Source: Zygnema cylindricum
Lineage: Eukaryota > Streptophyta > Zygnematophyceae > Zygnematales > Zygnemataceae
Reading direction: 5' to 3'
Length of the DNA stretch: 64,000 nt
Assembly (NCBI GenBank): GCA_037447655.1
Contig: JBBHKE010001625.1
Coordinates: 15,125 to 79,124, forward strand
Shown: piece after piece, positions 22,283 through 34,640 of the stretch
How positions within the stretch are numbered: position 1 is the stretch's first letter
Layout: each line of letters starts with the position of its first letter
Made by a program: the position numbers and the translations under genes
The notes under the pieces: model-generated
The model's database searches: none
Seen by the model: only the letters and a program-made list of their open reading frames with translations
Told to the model about the DNA's origin: nothing

Positions 22283-25200
22283 ATGGCGGCCACCATGATC
22301 ATAGCGACAGGGTTGATGTTTGCGTGCCACGTGGCACTCGTACTAGGAGATTACAACGGGACCATGGTGGAGTCAGATAGTAAGTTTCCCCTCCTCCGAG
22401 TCTCGTATTATTTCCTTCTCTTTGTGCACTTCATTTCTTCACACGTGCCAATCAAATCTCTGTTTTGATCCTCTGACACTCTTTTCACTACTGCTTTGTT
22501 TCACTACTACTGCTGTCTTTTCCTTTCTATGTTTAAACGTTTAAACCACATTTTTTGTTGTTTTTTGAGTCCTTGAAGATTTTTGTCTTTTACTTTTGTC
22601 GGTCATCAATTCTTTTTAGTGACAATCATGTTTTGTACTTTTTTGGTATTACTTAAAAACCCTAAACCCTATTGGAAATAAATTCTATTTCGCTAATGAT
22701 ATTTAAATAATAGAATAGACATTGTTATATTATGTTATAACATATGAATAATAGATAAAAAAATAAAAATCATTCTAATATATATTAATTATTGTATTAT
22801 TATTTTCTGCAGAGGCTTCTCTAGAGGCCGTGAAGGCGGCCATGGAGAATACGGAGTTGTTTCCGGAGATCCAATGTGACGGAATTAGTTTCTACTGCCA
22901 TGATTCGGGCCACGTCTATAAAATGTGAGTCATTATCGATGCGTGCAATCTCTGCTGCGATAAATCCGCACTGAATTTCGCACAGAATTTTGCAGAATTT
23001 GAATCTTTCTCTCGCACTTAATACTCATTCATTGGATGAGTGCAATCTCTGTGCGATAAATTCGCACTGAAATTCGCACTGAAACCCGCACTGAATTTCG
23101 CACCGAATTTCACTCTAACTCTCGCACTTAATACTCGTCCTCTGGATGCCTGCGAGCTTTGCTGCGATAAACCCGCACTTAATTTCGCACTTCATTCTAA
23201 ATCTCGCACTGAATACTCATCCATTGGATGCCTGCAATCTCTGCTGCGATGCGCTATCAGAGCAATGCTTGGGCCCCGGGGCCCTCTTGAAGGGGCCATG
23301 GTGGTAAGACAAAAAAACGGTGGGAATGAAATTGGGAAGTGTCGTTTATCGACAAATGTCTACTGATACACAACATGAAATTTTATGCTTTACAGGCATT
23401 TGGGTTCTTGGTTACTAGAGGTTTTTAGGTTTTTTAGGGCTTTCATGGTTTTTATGGTAGTTAGGGTTTCTAAGGTTTTTAGCCACTGACGGTTTTTAGT
23501 GTTTTTAATGTCGTTCATGTCAATCTAAATTTTGGTCTTCTAAACGACCACGAGGATCCAACACGTACAAATTGTGTCTTGTTGAGAAAAAAAGAAAAAA
23601 AAGGAATCAAAGGGAAAACTTGAAAGGAACTTTTTTTGAACATGAAACTTGAACTTTGAGTTGAATCAAAGGGCAAACTTTGCCACAATCGATACAAGGT
23701 CCATCGTGAACATGAACCCAGAATTGATCAAACCTATTTAGTTTCAAGAAAATTAGAAGCTAGGGTACATTTGGTACGTAATTTGGCGGTGGTATAATGC
23801 AATTTTTTCTTATATTTCTTTAGGTCGAAGTATGTTTCATACTCTTGGTTATGGTACGGTGATATTTGTAAATTTCTTTCATTTTGGTTTTCTTTTTGGT
23901 AGTTTATGCTATGATCATGGTATTATGATGTTTGCAAGTTTTTTCTTTGTAGTTTTTTCTTAAAGTCGCAGTTTTTATCTGCCCGTGCAACTGTTATCCT
24001 TGCAAAACGGCTAAAATTAAAGTAAAATATTTATAAAATATATATAAAATAGCAAAACGGCAATTCCAGTTTTGGTTGGAGCTAAAATGTTTTACTGCAC
24101 ACCTGATATTTGGTATTGAAAAATAATTAGCCGAAGGTGGTTTCCTTAGCTCCTTTTTATCATGAATTATAGAATTTGATTAAATTAAAGTATGAGTCAA
24201 CTTTGAACATCAATTTGGAGCGTGAATAATGAACGATTTTGTGTTTTTTTTTTTTGTTTTGTTCGCTCGGTAATGGAGAGTTTTTTCAATGATCTAGCAT
24301 TTTTTAAACTTTATGATGAAATTTCAATCTTTCAAAATAAACACCCTCAAGTATCGATGAATATGTGTTAAAAATCCTATAATAAACTTCGAGATTGATT
24401 CACCTTTGCAATTATCACAACATGATTTTGATCTTTTGGGACCCAAAATCATTCTAGTAGTATCTATTCTTGTCGTATTTTTTGTAAACTCCAATCTCAA
24501 TTTTGTCTTTTTATTAGGGAGAGATGGAGAGAGGGAGAGAGGGATATCCCCCAATCAGCGAAGAGGTGGGAGGGTGAGGGCGGAAGGAGGTAGTGGGGGG
24601 GGGACTCGTTAGGAGAAGGAGAGGGGAGAAGGAAGGGCGAGGGATAGAAAGGGGGAAGAGAATAAAGGAACTCTATCCACGACCCAGATGGATGGGTGAA
24701 AATATTTATGCTGGTTAGGAGAAGATGGAAGGAGTTAAAAGGGCGAACAAAGGGAGGGAGAGGAAAAATTCCTATTTAGAATGTATAAGACAAGAGAGAA
24801 AAGTTCGAATGGAATAATGTCAACAACCAATGGAGAGGGGTCCAAAGATCGTTTTTATATAGGAGAAAAGGGATGCTAAGAAGTGCGATTGAGGAAACTC
24901 TATCCACCCTAAATAAGGATAAAAGAGGAGGAATGGGGAGGGGAGGATGGGGAAAAAGAGTGACGAGATTTTGTGTAACGTCCTATGGGATGAGGATGCA
25001 GAAATCTTAACTACCGTCAATTGGGCGGGAGCATTGCACCAGAGATTGGTAATCTCACACGACTAACAGAATTGTGAGTGTTAACTTTTTTATATGTCTT
25101 TGCCAAAAGACCAAATACAAGTTCTAAGTGTAAAACTTTGTACATACACTGAGAAGAGACTGGTTTGGGAATGGGATATGTTGTACGGTCCTATAGAAAT

Positions 25201-28200
25201 CTAACAAGCACCCACTTGCGGGGAAGCATTCCATCGTCCATCGGTCAACTCACATCCCTCCAATACTTGTAAGACACATGACACTAAAGGTAAACTTTAA
25301 ATAAACACGTAATGAGAACTAACAAAAACAATTACAAAAAATTATATTATTAAGAAATATAATCACTAAATCTTTTTATTGCTATTTGATACAAAAATTA
25401 CTTACACACGTATATATATGTAAGTTTTTTGTAACATTTAAGTGGCAATAATAAAAAAATAATTTAAAAAGTTCCCATGGGGGATTGAAAGCTAGCGCAA
25501 CTTTACGGTGATCCCGTTGTACTGAACTTAGGTTCTTTGTTCTACAGAGTGCGGAACAGGTTGACATACTTGGCATGCCACGACATATTTAGTGAAAAAT
25601 ATGAAAAAAGTATATCATCAAGTACTCTAATATAGCGAACTGTTTTTTTTCCACGTATCGCCGATAAAGACTTTGTTGGTCTCGAAGCGATATATCGAGA
25701 CCCCTCACCGTTCGATAACCAATAACTATTGGTATCGGTTTTATCGCGATAAGCTTTTTCCCGATACACAACACTTGGAAGAGGGGATGTGGTATGAGGA
25801 GGAAAAAGTGGGTTGTGGACAAAAGCGTTGCTTGATATAGATATTGTAGTATGCCATTGTCCTTGTTTTCTCTCTATTTTTTTGGGGGTTCTTTTTTTTT
25901 TTGAATGGGCTTAAGAATTGATTTTTTGTTTACCATTTTTGTTTGTTTAGTATGCTTCAAAAGCGTGTTCAAAACATAGATATTTTGTTGCAAAACTAAT
26001 GCACAACTTTGCATATGAAAATGACTATGATTCTCTAATAAAGACCTGCACATCGTAACCAATATTTATAAACATATTTCTATCCCTTCACGTTTTAGTT
26101 TCAGTAATGAAATTTAATCTTTTAATAAGATCACATCTTAATATTTGTAGTGCAAGAGTTAAAAAATTCAGATAAGAGTCATTTTCAAGAATTTCCACAA
26201 AAATGTCAAAGTCGGCTACAAACTATGTGCATATTGACTAAAATGATATCATTCGTTGATTAGTTTTCCTGGCAAAATATTTTTTTTGTGTAGCTAAAGA
26301 AGAAAATCCCGTTTCAAATTCTCGTTTAGTTCACACGTTTATTTTCAATCAAATCCTAGTTTCAAATTCCTGTAAGTGACATGAAATTTTTACCACGCAA
26401 TATCTTTCTTATGATTTGTTGTCATGCCTTTATACACATTTTGTTTTTCTGACTTGTTGTTATGGTTTTTCATAGCTTACCGCGTTGTTTTTGTTTTACA
26501 AATGTGGTCCATATTTACAGCGATATTTCAAACAACTACTTCACCGGGCCGATTAAAAGAGCCATGGGACTCCCAAACTGTGAAGAGTTGGGTGCCAATT
26601 GCTTGTTTGGCTCAAGCCTTCCATCTGATTGCGTATCCCAAGATCAGCGAAGTAAAAGCGTTTGTGAAGCGTTTTGCAATGCGACCCAAGTGGGAGGGCC
26701 TTGTGGGGGAAGGGGTATTTGCTCCAATGACACGAACGGAATTTCACGTACATGCGCATGCAATGATGGTTACAACAATCAAGCGAATAAGTTCCTTTGT
26801 CAATGTAAGTCTTCTTTTGGCAAGATTCACAAGAAATGTGTTCTATAAGGAAATAATAACAGAGTGTTGGCTTTTTTTATTATTCTCATGCTCATTTCTT
26901 ATGAGTAAAATATTCATGTTATTTTTTTTTATGCATGACACTAATTTTTAGTCAATGAAGTATTCAAGAATTAAAAAAAGCAGCATATTTTTGTGATTCA
27001 GAAGTTTATTTTTAATGAATGAGACACTTTTATTTGTCTAAAATGCGAAATATACTGATTCGAGGAGAAATATACGCCCTTTATGTTTATAACACATTTA
27101 CCTCAATTTTTTAGCATGCGTGTGAAGTTTGGAAACTTTTTTTAATGTGTAAAGCAAATGCAAACTTGTGGAAATTTTGGCTGGTGCACAAAACCTCCTA
27201 TAGACTTTTTTACTTCCGCTTCTTCGTGGACAGAAAAAATATAAGGTTTTAAAAACATTTCAGGGTCCATTTTCAAAAAAAATATTATTTAATTTTCTAA
27301 TAGAAAATCTCGTGTCTGCTTCTTGATATTGTCAAAATAGTACATAATAGCTTGACAAAGAAATAAATTGCCAAAACTCTATAGCCGCCATTAAATTTGT
27401 AAAAACATCAAAACAGTTGGATGCATTGTCAAATATTCTCCACTCACATTCGGCAATGCTTTCCTGCAAAGTAAACTTTCATTTGCTAAATTCATAGACG
27501 AAACACTTTTGAGGTTTGTGGTTGATAGAACTTGGCATGTCAATTCTGGTTCTAACACCCGACTTTTGGATAATTTATTGAAAGTTAAGACCTACACTTA
27601 TTAAAATCAATTTGTATTGCCGAATATGTTTTTGCGAATCGATATTTGCAATATTGTTGCTAAATGGATGTTGCCTCACGGTTGTTGCAAGTATTAGGGC
27701 AGGATAATATTCAACAACCAACATGGTGATGAAAGTTTGAAGTTATCGTTGCTATTGAAAACATTTGGGAAAAAATCAAGAGAATAAGAATTAGTTCAAA
27801 AAAAATTATTGTGTGCCGAATATTTGGGAATTTTGGTGATTGTCAGTTCTTTTTCCAAGTTTAGTTGTCAATTGGAGTTGCGACAAACATTTCAACTTTG
27901 TACTCTTTATTGAACAAATGTTCCCGGATCAATTTGTATCCCATTTTATCGGTTTTTGTTAGTCTCTGTATATTTTTTATTACATTATGGTCTTGTTATT
28001 TCTTTTGGATTTTTCGGTGTTCTTTTATCAAAAATATTCCACTATATTTAATAAACATGCAAAAATTGTCTTTTTCCAAATTCTGTAGGAACTCAACCAA
28101 TCGCGTTTTTAACCTGATTTTGTCAAAAATATTAAGAAGCTTTGTGGAACGAGAAAAAAAACGGTTGCTTGATTTTACTGACAGCAAATATTCTTCTCCT

Positions 28201-28617
28201 AATGGTTTTGTAGTGATGAAGCCACAACCGCCTCCTCATTCCTCTCATTTTCCTTTTCCTCCAAAATACCCACCCCCTCGTCTCATTCCTTATCCCTCGC
28301 CTCCTTCAAAGTCCCCACATCGTCCCCCCCCTCCTCCCTTACCTCCTTCAAAATCTCCACCTCCACGTCGAGCCCCTTCTCCCTTACCTCCTTCAAAATC
28401 TCCACCTCCTCGTCGATCCCCTCCTCCCTTACCTCCTTCAAAATCTCCACCTCCTCGTCGATCCCCTCCTCCCTTACCTCCTTCAAAATCTCCACCTCCT
28501 CGTCAATTCCCTCCTCCCTTACCTCCTTCAAAATCTCCACCTCCTCGTCGATCCCCTCCTCCCTTACCTCCTTCAAAATCTCCACCTCCTCGTGCACGTC
28601 CTTTGTTGAGCAAGTAA
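22283..28617 (+). CDS. Secreted LRR / EGF-like / extensin-like protein; six exons
   Basis: Exons: 22283-22379, 22813-22924, 25002-25073, 25197-25268, 26521-26804, 28214-28617. All introns are GT-AG with matching phases, giving 346 aa. Residues 1-22 are a signal peptide (MAATMIIATGLMFACHVALV). Residues 50-70 give an LRR N-cap-like Cys pair. The two middle exons are each exactly 72 nt and encode one plant LRR apiece (LGGSIAPEIGNLTRLTEL; LRGSIPSSIGQLTSLQY), and the fifth exon starts with the next one (DISNNYFTGPI). Then come a Cys-rich, EGF-like module (GGPCGGRGIC, TCACNDGY) and a Pro-rich tail with six LPPSKSPPPR units, like extensin Ser-Pro3 motifs. There is no membrane segment or kinase. A cell-wall location is inferred. 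If the last intron is retained, the frame ends at 26848 with a short Cys-containing tail instead of the Pro-rich one. The start at 22283 has a good context (GCCATGG). Confidence 0.82.
22939..23255. repeat. About 80-110-bp tandem repeat at the start of LRR intron 2
   Basis: The phrase GCAATCTCTGCTGCGATAAA, with small changes, recurs at about 22946, 23042, 23151 and 23233. It is interleaved with CGCACTGAATTTCGCAC and CTCGCACTTAATACTC. The array begins within 20 bp of the exon 2 donor. Confidence 0.75.
28324..28594 (+). repeat. 45-bp coding minisatellite, about six copies
   Basis: Units of CCTCCTTCAAAATCTCCACC plus flanking bases encode a 15-residue Pro/Ser/Arg repeat in the last exon of the LRR gene. 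Units are nearly identical at DNA level; RRA, RQF and RAR variants mark individual copies. This suggests recent unequal exchange and possible length polymorphism. Confidence 0.9.
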
Positions 28618-29537
28618 GAATTTGAACGCGAAAGAAATAGAAGTTGTTTTTGTGGAACCAATACTGGCTGGACAACACAACAATTGGAGACGAAGATAAC
28701 TTAACCATCCTTAAATTATAAGGATTTGAGTAGACAGATGATTTGGGGGATTCATATGCCCGTTGTAGGTATGGCTTTGAATTCAAAAAGTCGTCGATAT
28801 TTTGATTGCTAATAACGTTTCAGGTTAGTCAAGTAACTGTGTTTGGCAATTTTTTGTTGTTTTTTTCTGCAAAGTTTTGCTTGTTTGTTTGTGTTGTTTT
28901 TTTATTGTGTGACGATAGTTGCAAGAGTATTTTCCGCTATAATCATTTTAACGATATTTATCAAAGACACCTCCAAGTACTTTTTCCCTGGTTTCTATTA
29001 GTTTAATTGTATTAAGCTTCAATTAAAGGATATTTGTCTAATGGCCTGGGTTTGACCATTTTTTATTTTATTTAACTAGTCGCTACATGTTATATTGATG
29101 TGCTTATATGTGTGCCTTCGAGTTGTGATCGTGATCAAACAAAAATATCCCAAATGACGATGGAGAAATGTTTACCTTCGGCTTTTTAATACGTAAGCAG
29201 CTTTTATTACGATGCGGAATGTGGAAATGGAGCTACAGTAAGATTACGAAACTCTTATTCTGTTGTTATCCACCTTGACACAAAAATTGGGTGACAATAT
29301 TGAATATGAAGGAAATACATGCGAAACAAAATGATGAATGAATTTTTGATAGTACAATCAAACTTTAAAGCATAAGCATTGTGGTAGATAAAGCATTTGG
29401 AGGATTCATGGTATGGCTTTTACGTTAGAAGGTTAATCAAATTTCTATTACGGTTATTGTTTCACTTTAGTCATGTGTTTATGAAACGTTTTACTTATGT
29501 TTTTCTAATGTTTTATAATCTTGTGAACGGCATTTTT

Positions 29538-29596
29538 AAAGCATCACTTTAAGCACTGGATCAAAAGCCAACGCCCCCGAATACAATAAGCATTTT
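29538..29596. repeat. About 60-bp block conserved at 39969-40029
   Basis: AAAGCATCACTTTAAGCACT, then GGATCAAAA and CCCCCGAATACAATAAGC, are the same in both places with about three differences. The flanks are unrelated. Confidence 0.8.
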
Positions 29597-30654
29597 TTTT
29601 TACCGCTTGGCCTTCTATTACGTAAACCGATTTGGAACAATCGTGTCAAACTCCCAAATTGGTCCGAAAACCCACCGAACCCTTAATCCCCATTTCTACC
29701 CCTTTATACCCTATTTTCCTCAACTTGATAATCGATAGGTCCATCGCGGAAGATCTACCGGTCACTTTTTTATCAGAATCAGCCTCAAGAACAGAGAAGG
29801 GAGAGGACGGAGAAGAGGGAAAAGAGGGAGAGGAGATGAGGGAGAGAATCAAGAAGGATGAGAGGGAGAGGAGAGGGAGGATGGAAAGTTGGAGAGGGAG
29901 GGGGATAGGGGCAAGAGGGGGGAGAAAGGAGTGTGAGAGGAACGGGAGGGAGAGGACAAAGGAAAAATTAAGGGGAAAGAAGGTGAAAGAGAGAGGAGAG
30001 ATGAGGGAGAGAAAAGAGACAAGGGAGATAAGAGAGAGAAAGGAGAGAAAGGAGAGACAGGAGAGATAGGGGTCAAGCGGAATCATATCAATGGCCACTT
30101 TTTGCGGCCATCCGAATCAATGGGATGGCTGCCAACGATGCATCGCCGATTTAGGTGATAACACGGTCGACAATACTATAGTGACCGACGGCTCGATGTG
30201 TCGGTCAACGATACCCTTCCAAGAGGTGCACATCGTTTACGCACAAATGTTGCTCAGTGCACACCACCAGAAATGCACGCTATGTTTCACGAAGATCATA
30301 CTAAGATTTTTAGATAACTGTATGTTCAGTTATTGACAACATTATATCTCCAATGTGTCAATGCCATGTGACGATGCACTCGTTTATTTTCGCCGCATAT
30401 ACGTGATGCGATCATACATGGGCAACTATGGCGGATCCCATTAAAACTTTGAACATCCATGGACTGAAATAACACTGAAATCGCTGACCTTCCTAGGAGT
30501 CTGAATGTCGACTCCGATACCTGCATATCGCAATAAGCATCGATATCGCTTGTGTCTTTCGATTCGAAAGGAGTGGTTCCAATACATGTACGGTATGCTT
30601 TTCTTATGAGAACAAGCACGTATTTTTGGGACGTTGAGAAAGAAATTTCAAACC

Positions 30655-31010
30655 TCGATTTTTACAAACAACCAATCGATAAATTGCAAAACAAATGACC
30701 ACACGTTCTAAGAAATGTGATGAGAAAACACTCACTGTCACTTTCTAACGAAGCCGTATGTTAAGATGGAAGAATCACATTTCACATCGAAAGAAAATCG
30801 AAATTGTAAACCCAAAACAAAAAAAAATCTCCTAATGTTTGTTCCATTTTCTCAACTCTTATACGAATCCTCAACGCTAAAAGCGATACAAAAAATTGGG
30901 AAGCCGAGAAACGGAAAAATTGAAAAGAAACGAAAGCCGAAAAGCAAAACCGGAACCGGAATTCCAACATTTGGGAATGGAAACAAATACAAACATTTGA
31001 ACAGCAAAAA
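30655..31010. repeat. Dispersed repeat R1, copy 1
   Basis: Collinear with 37625-37960: an ACAAGCAACC-like start, AACAAAT, TCACTGTCACTT, TTTGTTCC, then an A-rich stretch of GAAAC and CCGGAA words and ATTTGGG near the end. Divergence is considerable and the class is unknown. Confidence 0.6.
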
Positions 31011-31249
31011 AAAATTCCCGCCTCCATTTTTTGTATATTATTTTTTGGTACTCTTTTCCAACAATACAAAAAGTAATAAGTGTGTGGCAATCCATACGTA
31101 AATCTTTTCCGAAAACATATCGCTCCAAATTCTCACCAAACAATTGATTGACCGGAAATTCTGCATCCAATATCTGAAAAATAAAAATTAAGGAACAAGA
31201 TCGAACATTTGGTACAAAATTCAATACACGACGGTACAGTGTAGTGTGT

Positions 31250-31680
31250 AAATGTTGAAATAATGTTGGGTTAACATCGCCGTACTGTTTATGTTTTGTT
31301 GAATCAATGTTTAAACAATGTCCAATTTATGTCTATTTTTTTTTCAATGAAAGTTTGGTTAATATTTAATTAATGTTGAATCCATGGTTAAACGATGTTT
31401 AAATAATGTTGAATCCATGTTTATATGATGTTTCAATAAAGTTGAAATAATGCTGAAATAATGTCGAAATCATGTCTAAATTATGCTGAAAATGACGTTA
31501 AAGTAATGTATTGGAAATGTTAACGTTTTGCTAAATAATTGTTGAAACAATGTTGATTATATTGTTGAACCAAAGCTACATATGAAATAATGTTGAAAAA
31601 AAAATTGTTTAATGTTGAATTAAATGTTGAAATAATGTTGAAATAATGTTGGAAAAACGTTAATATAATGTTGAAAATGG
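31250..31680. repeat. Degenerate 12-13-bp minisatellite (AATGTTGAAATA)
   Basis: Repeated words of the form AATGTTGAAATA, with TGTTTAAA variants, run for about 430 bp with irregular spacing. It is non-coding. Confidence 0.8.
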
Positions 31681-31938
31681 CAAATTATTAAACAAATTAG
31701 CGGCAGCTTCCTTTCTAACTTCAACATTTCCCACCAAAATCTGGTCAGTTTTAATAACTTCAACCAGTTTTTCCTATCAATTTCTGAACATTTTCCGTCT
31801 TCTTTAAACGTGTGAACTGAAGTACTCGATAAACTTCAAAAAATAGTCCTCCGGCATTCTATGATAACACATGAAAATATCCTCTTTTTCTTTGTATGAA
31901 GTTAAATTATAGCTTTATTACTTTCTTCATCAAGGCTT

Positions 31939-31941
<3 letters not shown>

Positions 31942-32004
<63 letters not shown>

Positions 32005-32158
32005 AAAGAGAGAGAGAGAGAGAGTGAGAGAGAGAGAGAAAGAAAGAAAGAGAGAGGTAGAGAGAGAGAAAGAGAGTGGGAGAGAGAGGGAGAGGGAAAG
32101 AGAGAGACAGAGAAAGGGAGAAAAAGAGGGAGGGCCAGAGCGAGAGAGAGAAAGAAAG
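31942..32158. repeat. (AG)n microsatellite, perfect to about 32002, then interrupted
   Basis: About 60 bp of pure AG, then GA-rich purine sequence with AAAG and GGGAG interruptions. Confidence 0.95.
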
Positions 32159-33590
32159 AACAAATCACGGAAAAAAACACAAAATAAAAAGTGAAATCAT
32201 CAAAGGAAAAATAGAATTTTGAAACAAAAATTCTAAACCATTAAAAAGAATAAAGCTGAAAAGCCTTCTTTTGATTTTACCCGAAAAATTATAATTTACT
32301 TTTTCCTTCACAAAAGCAAGAAAAATAAAAAAATCTTTTCAAGAAACCTTAAAATTAAGAAAAAAAAAAAAAAACTGGCTAGAAGAAAAAATTATCCTTC
32401 TCTTACCAAAAAATAAGAAATGAAATAAAAATTAAACACATTGCCTTATTAATGATGTTCTTTATCTTTCTTTTATGTTCTTCCCTTTCTTTTAATCTTC
32501 CCTTTTTTTTATATATATATCTATATATCAACTTCCATTTTATTTCTATCTCATTCCCTTTTTTTCTGTAATCTGCTTCCCTTTATTCTTTTATCTCCTT
32601 CACTTTTTTTCTCTAAAAAGATAAAAAAAATGAGGGCTAAAATAAGAAGATATATCTCTCCTCCATATGAAACCTTCTGGATTTTCTTCCTTCACTAACA
32701 ACAACTGTCCGTACATCAAGGGGCGAGAGGGAGGGGGGGAGAAGAGAAGAAGAGCGTTGAGGGGGGTGCTGGGAAGGGCAGGTTGAGGAAAGGCGCAAGG
32801 CGAGAGAGGACCAAATGGTGATCTTCTACAAAGGCACATCTTCTGCAAAGGGGGAGTTGAGACCGAGGGGGGTCCGAGGAGGGAAGCAGAGAGGGAGGAG
32901 AGGGTAGCTAAGAGATGAAAGAAATACCACCAAGATGGTATGCAGCGGAAGCACAAAGAGATTCACACAATAGGCCAAAAAGATCTTTTTTTAACAAAAT
33001 GGCCGAAGCCTTTTTACAAGGCTTTTTCCCTCTCACTCATTCTTCCCTCTTTCACTCTACTAATCCCACAATAATGAAAAACTGAAGTGATCCAAAGCTA
33101 ACTCCAAGATAGATTCTGCAGATAAGAAATCTAGCTTAAATAGCTGCCTAGAAGACGTGCCATGTACGATAGATAAAAGCATAGGTGGCGCCTTCGGGGG
33201 AAGGCCCACGGGAAGAAGAAAGCACGCAGAAAATATGGCAGACGCGCGCTTTCTCCTTCGAGAAAGATAGAGAAGTAAATATTTGGTTTCGTGCGCCGTA
33301 TGCTACGAAACCTCGTACAATTCCTTTCGTGCGTCGTACTCCACGAAACTTCAAACAATAACTTTCGTGCGCCGTGCGCGCACGAAACGCCAAACGTACA
33401 TACTCCAATCGTATCTTACAGTACTGTATCGTTGGCGTACAAACGTCATACAGAACTGTTGACGTGAACCAAAGTATCGCAGAGCATTGCGACGTCAACA
33501 TAAATCGTGTAGCCATACTTCAAAGCGTATCGCGTCACGCGAACCAAAATATCGCGCGGGCTTTATTCTCCACATAGAATCGTAACAAGA
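32159..33590. other. A-rich then mixed non-coding DNA
   Basis: No gene recognised. 33265-33390 carries three to four copies of a short TTTCGTGCGCCGT-type repeat with CCACGAAAC or TACGAAAC spacers. Confidence 0.4.
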
Positions 33591-33699
33591 GAAGGGGGAG
33601 AGGGAAGCGAGGGGAGATGGCACGGCGCTGAAGTCAGGCGAGGCGGGGCAGCATACTCTCTTGGAAGTCACAGCAACCGAGCCAATGGGGGGGGGAGGG

Positions 33700-34640
33700 G
33701 GGAAGGGGGGGGAGGTTCCCTGGGGATTCCCAGGGCCTCGCCCTCGCCGTCACTAAGGAGAAGAAAAGACGATAGACTGAGAAATCACCTTCCTCGCGCA
33801 ACCCCCACCCACCCTCCCTCCCTCCCTCCCTCCCTTCCTTTTTCCGATTCCCCTTTTCCTTTTCCTTTTCCCCCCTTTTCATTTTTTCACCCCTTTCCCC
33901 CCCCTTTTTTTCCCTCTTTTCCCCCCTTTTCCCTCTTTTTAATCTCCTCTTCTATTCTCCCCTTTTTCCCCTTCTTTCCTCGCCCCTTTTTCCGCCCGTT
34001 TTTCTCCCCTTTTCTCCCATTATTTCAATTTTTCCCGCATTTTCCCTCTTTTGCCCCGTTTTTTTGCCCCTATTTGCCCCTTTTTACACCCTATTTTCTC
34101 CTTTCCCCCTTTTCTCCACCCTTCTCTCTCCTCCCCCCTCCCCCCTACCCCTTTTCCCGCCCCTACTCCCCGTTTCTCCTTTCCTCCCCTGTTCTCCCGT
34201 TTTCTCTCCTTTTCTTCCTTTTTACCCCCTTTTTCCCTCTTTTCTGCCTTTTCCTCCCCCGTCCACTTTCCTCCCCCCGTTTCCCCCCCCCCACTCCCCC
34301 CTTCCCCCACCCTTTTTCTCTCCTTTCTTCTACCTTTCTTCCTCATTCTCCTCCTTTCTACCCCATTTTACCCCTGTTTCTTCCATTCCCCCTCTCTTCC
34401 CCCCCCCCGCCCCCTTCCTCCCCTCCCTTTCTCCTCTTTTCTCCCCTTTTTTTCCCTTTTTTTTTTTCCCTTTTTTCCCCCTTTCGTTCCCCCATTTTGT
34501 CCCTTCCCTCCACCCCTAAATCCTCCTCACTGCCAAAGAATCTTAAGTACGTTTCCAGGACTTCCCGAATTCCTTTTTCCCCCCCTTTTTTCCCCCCCCT
34601 TTATTCCCCCCGTTTTACCCCCTCCCCTTTTTTTCCCTCT
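33700..34640. repeat. Long pyrimidine tract
   Basis: Nearly uninterrupted C/T sequence (CCCTTTTCCC words) for about 900 bp after a short G-rich lead. All three forward frames are open for long stretches with Pro, Phe, Ser and Leu only; this is a composition artefact. Confidence 0.9.

Larger units (their letters stand above)
28618..31249. other. Anonymous DNA with a purine tract and dispersed repeats
   Basis: 3' flank of the LRR gene, then no gene. 29780-30066 is a GGGAGAG purine tract. 29538-29596 is a block conserved at 39969-40029. 30655-31010 belongs to a repeat also found at 37625-37960. Confidence 0.45.

Noticed and set aside
26424-26951. 175-codon frame overlapping LRR exon 5
   Set aside because: Out of frame with the LRR and Cys-rich module; a shadow of the real exon.
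28324-28594. CRISPR-like regular repeats
   Set aside because: Repeats are contiguous with no unique spacers and encode Pro-rich protein; the genome is eukaryotic.
28283-28786. 167-codon minus-strand frame of Glu/Val repeats (EVEILKEVREEGIDE)
   Set aside because: Antisense shadow of the 45-bp extensin-like coding repeat on the plus strand.
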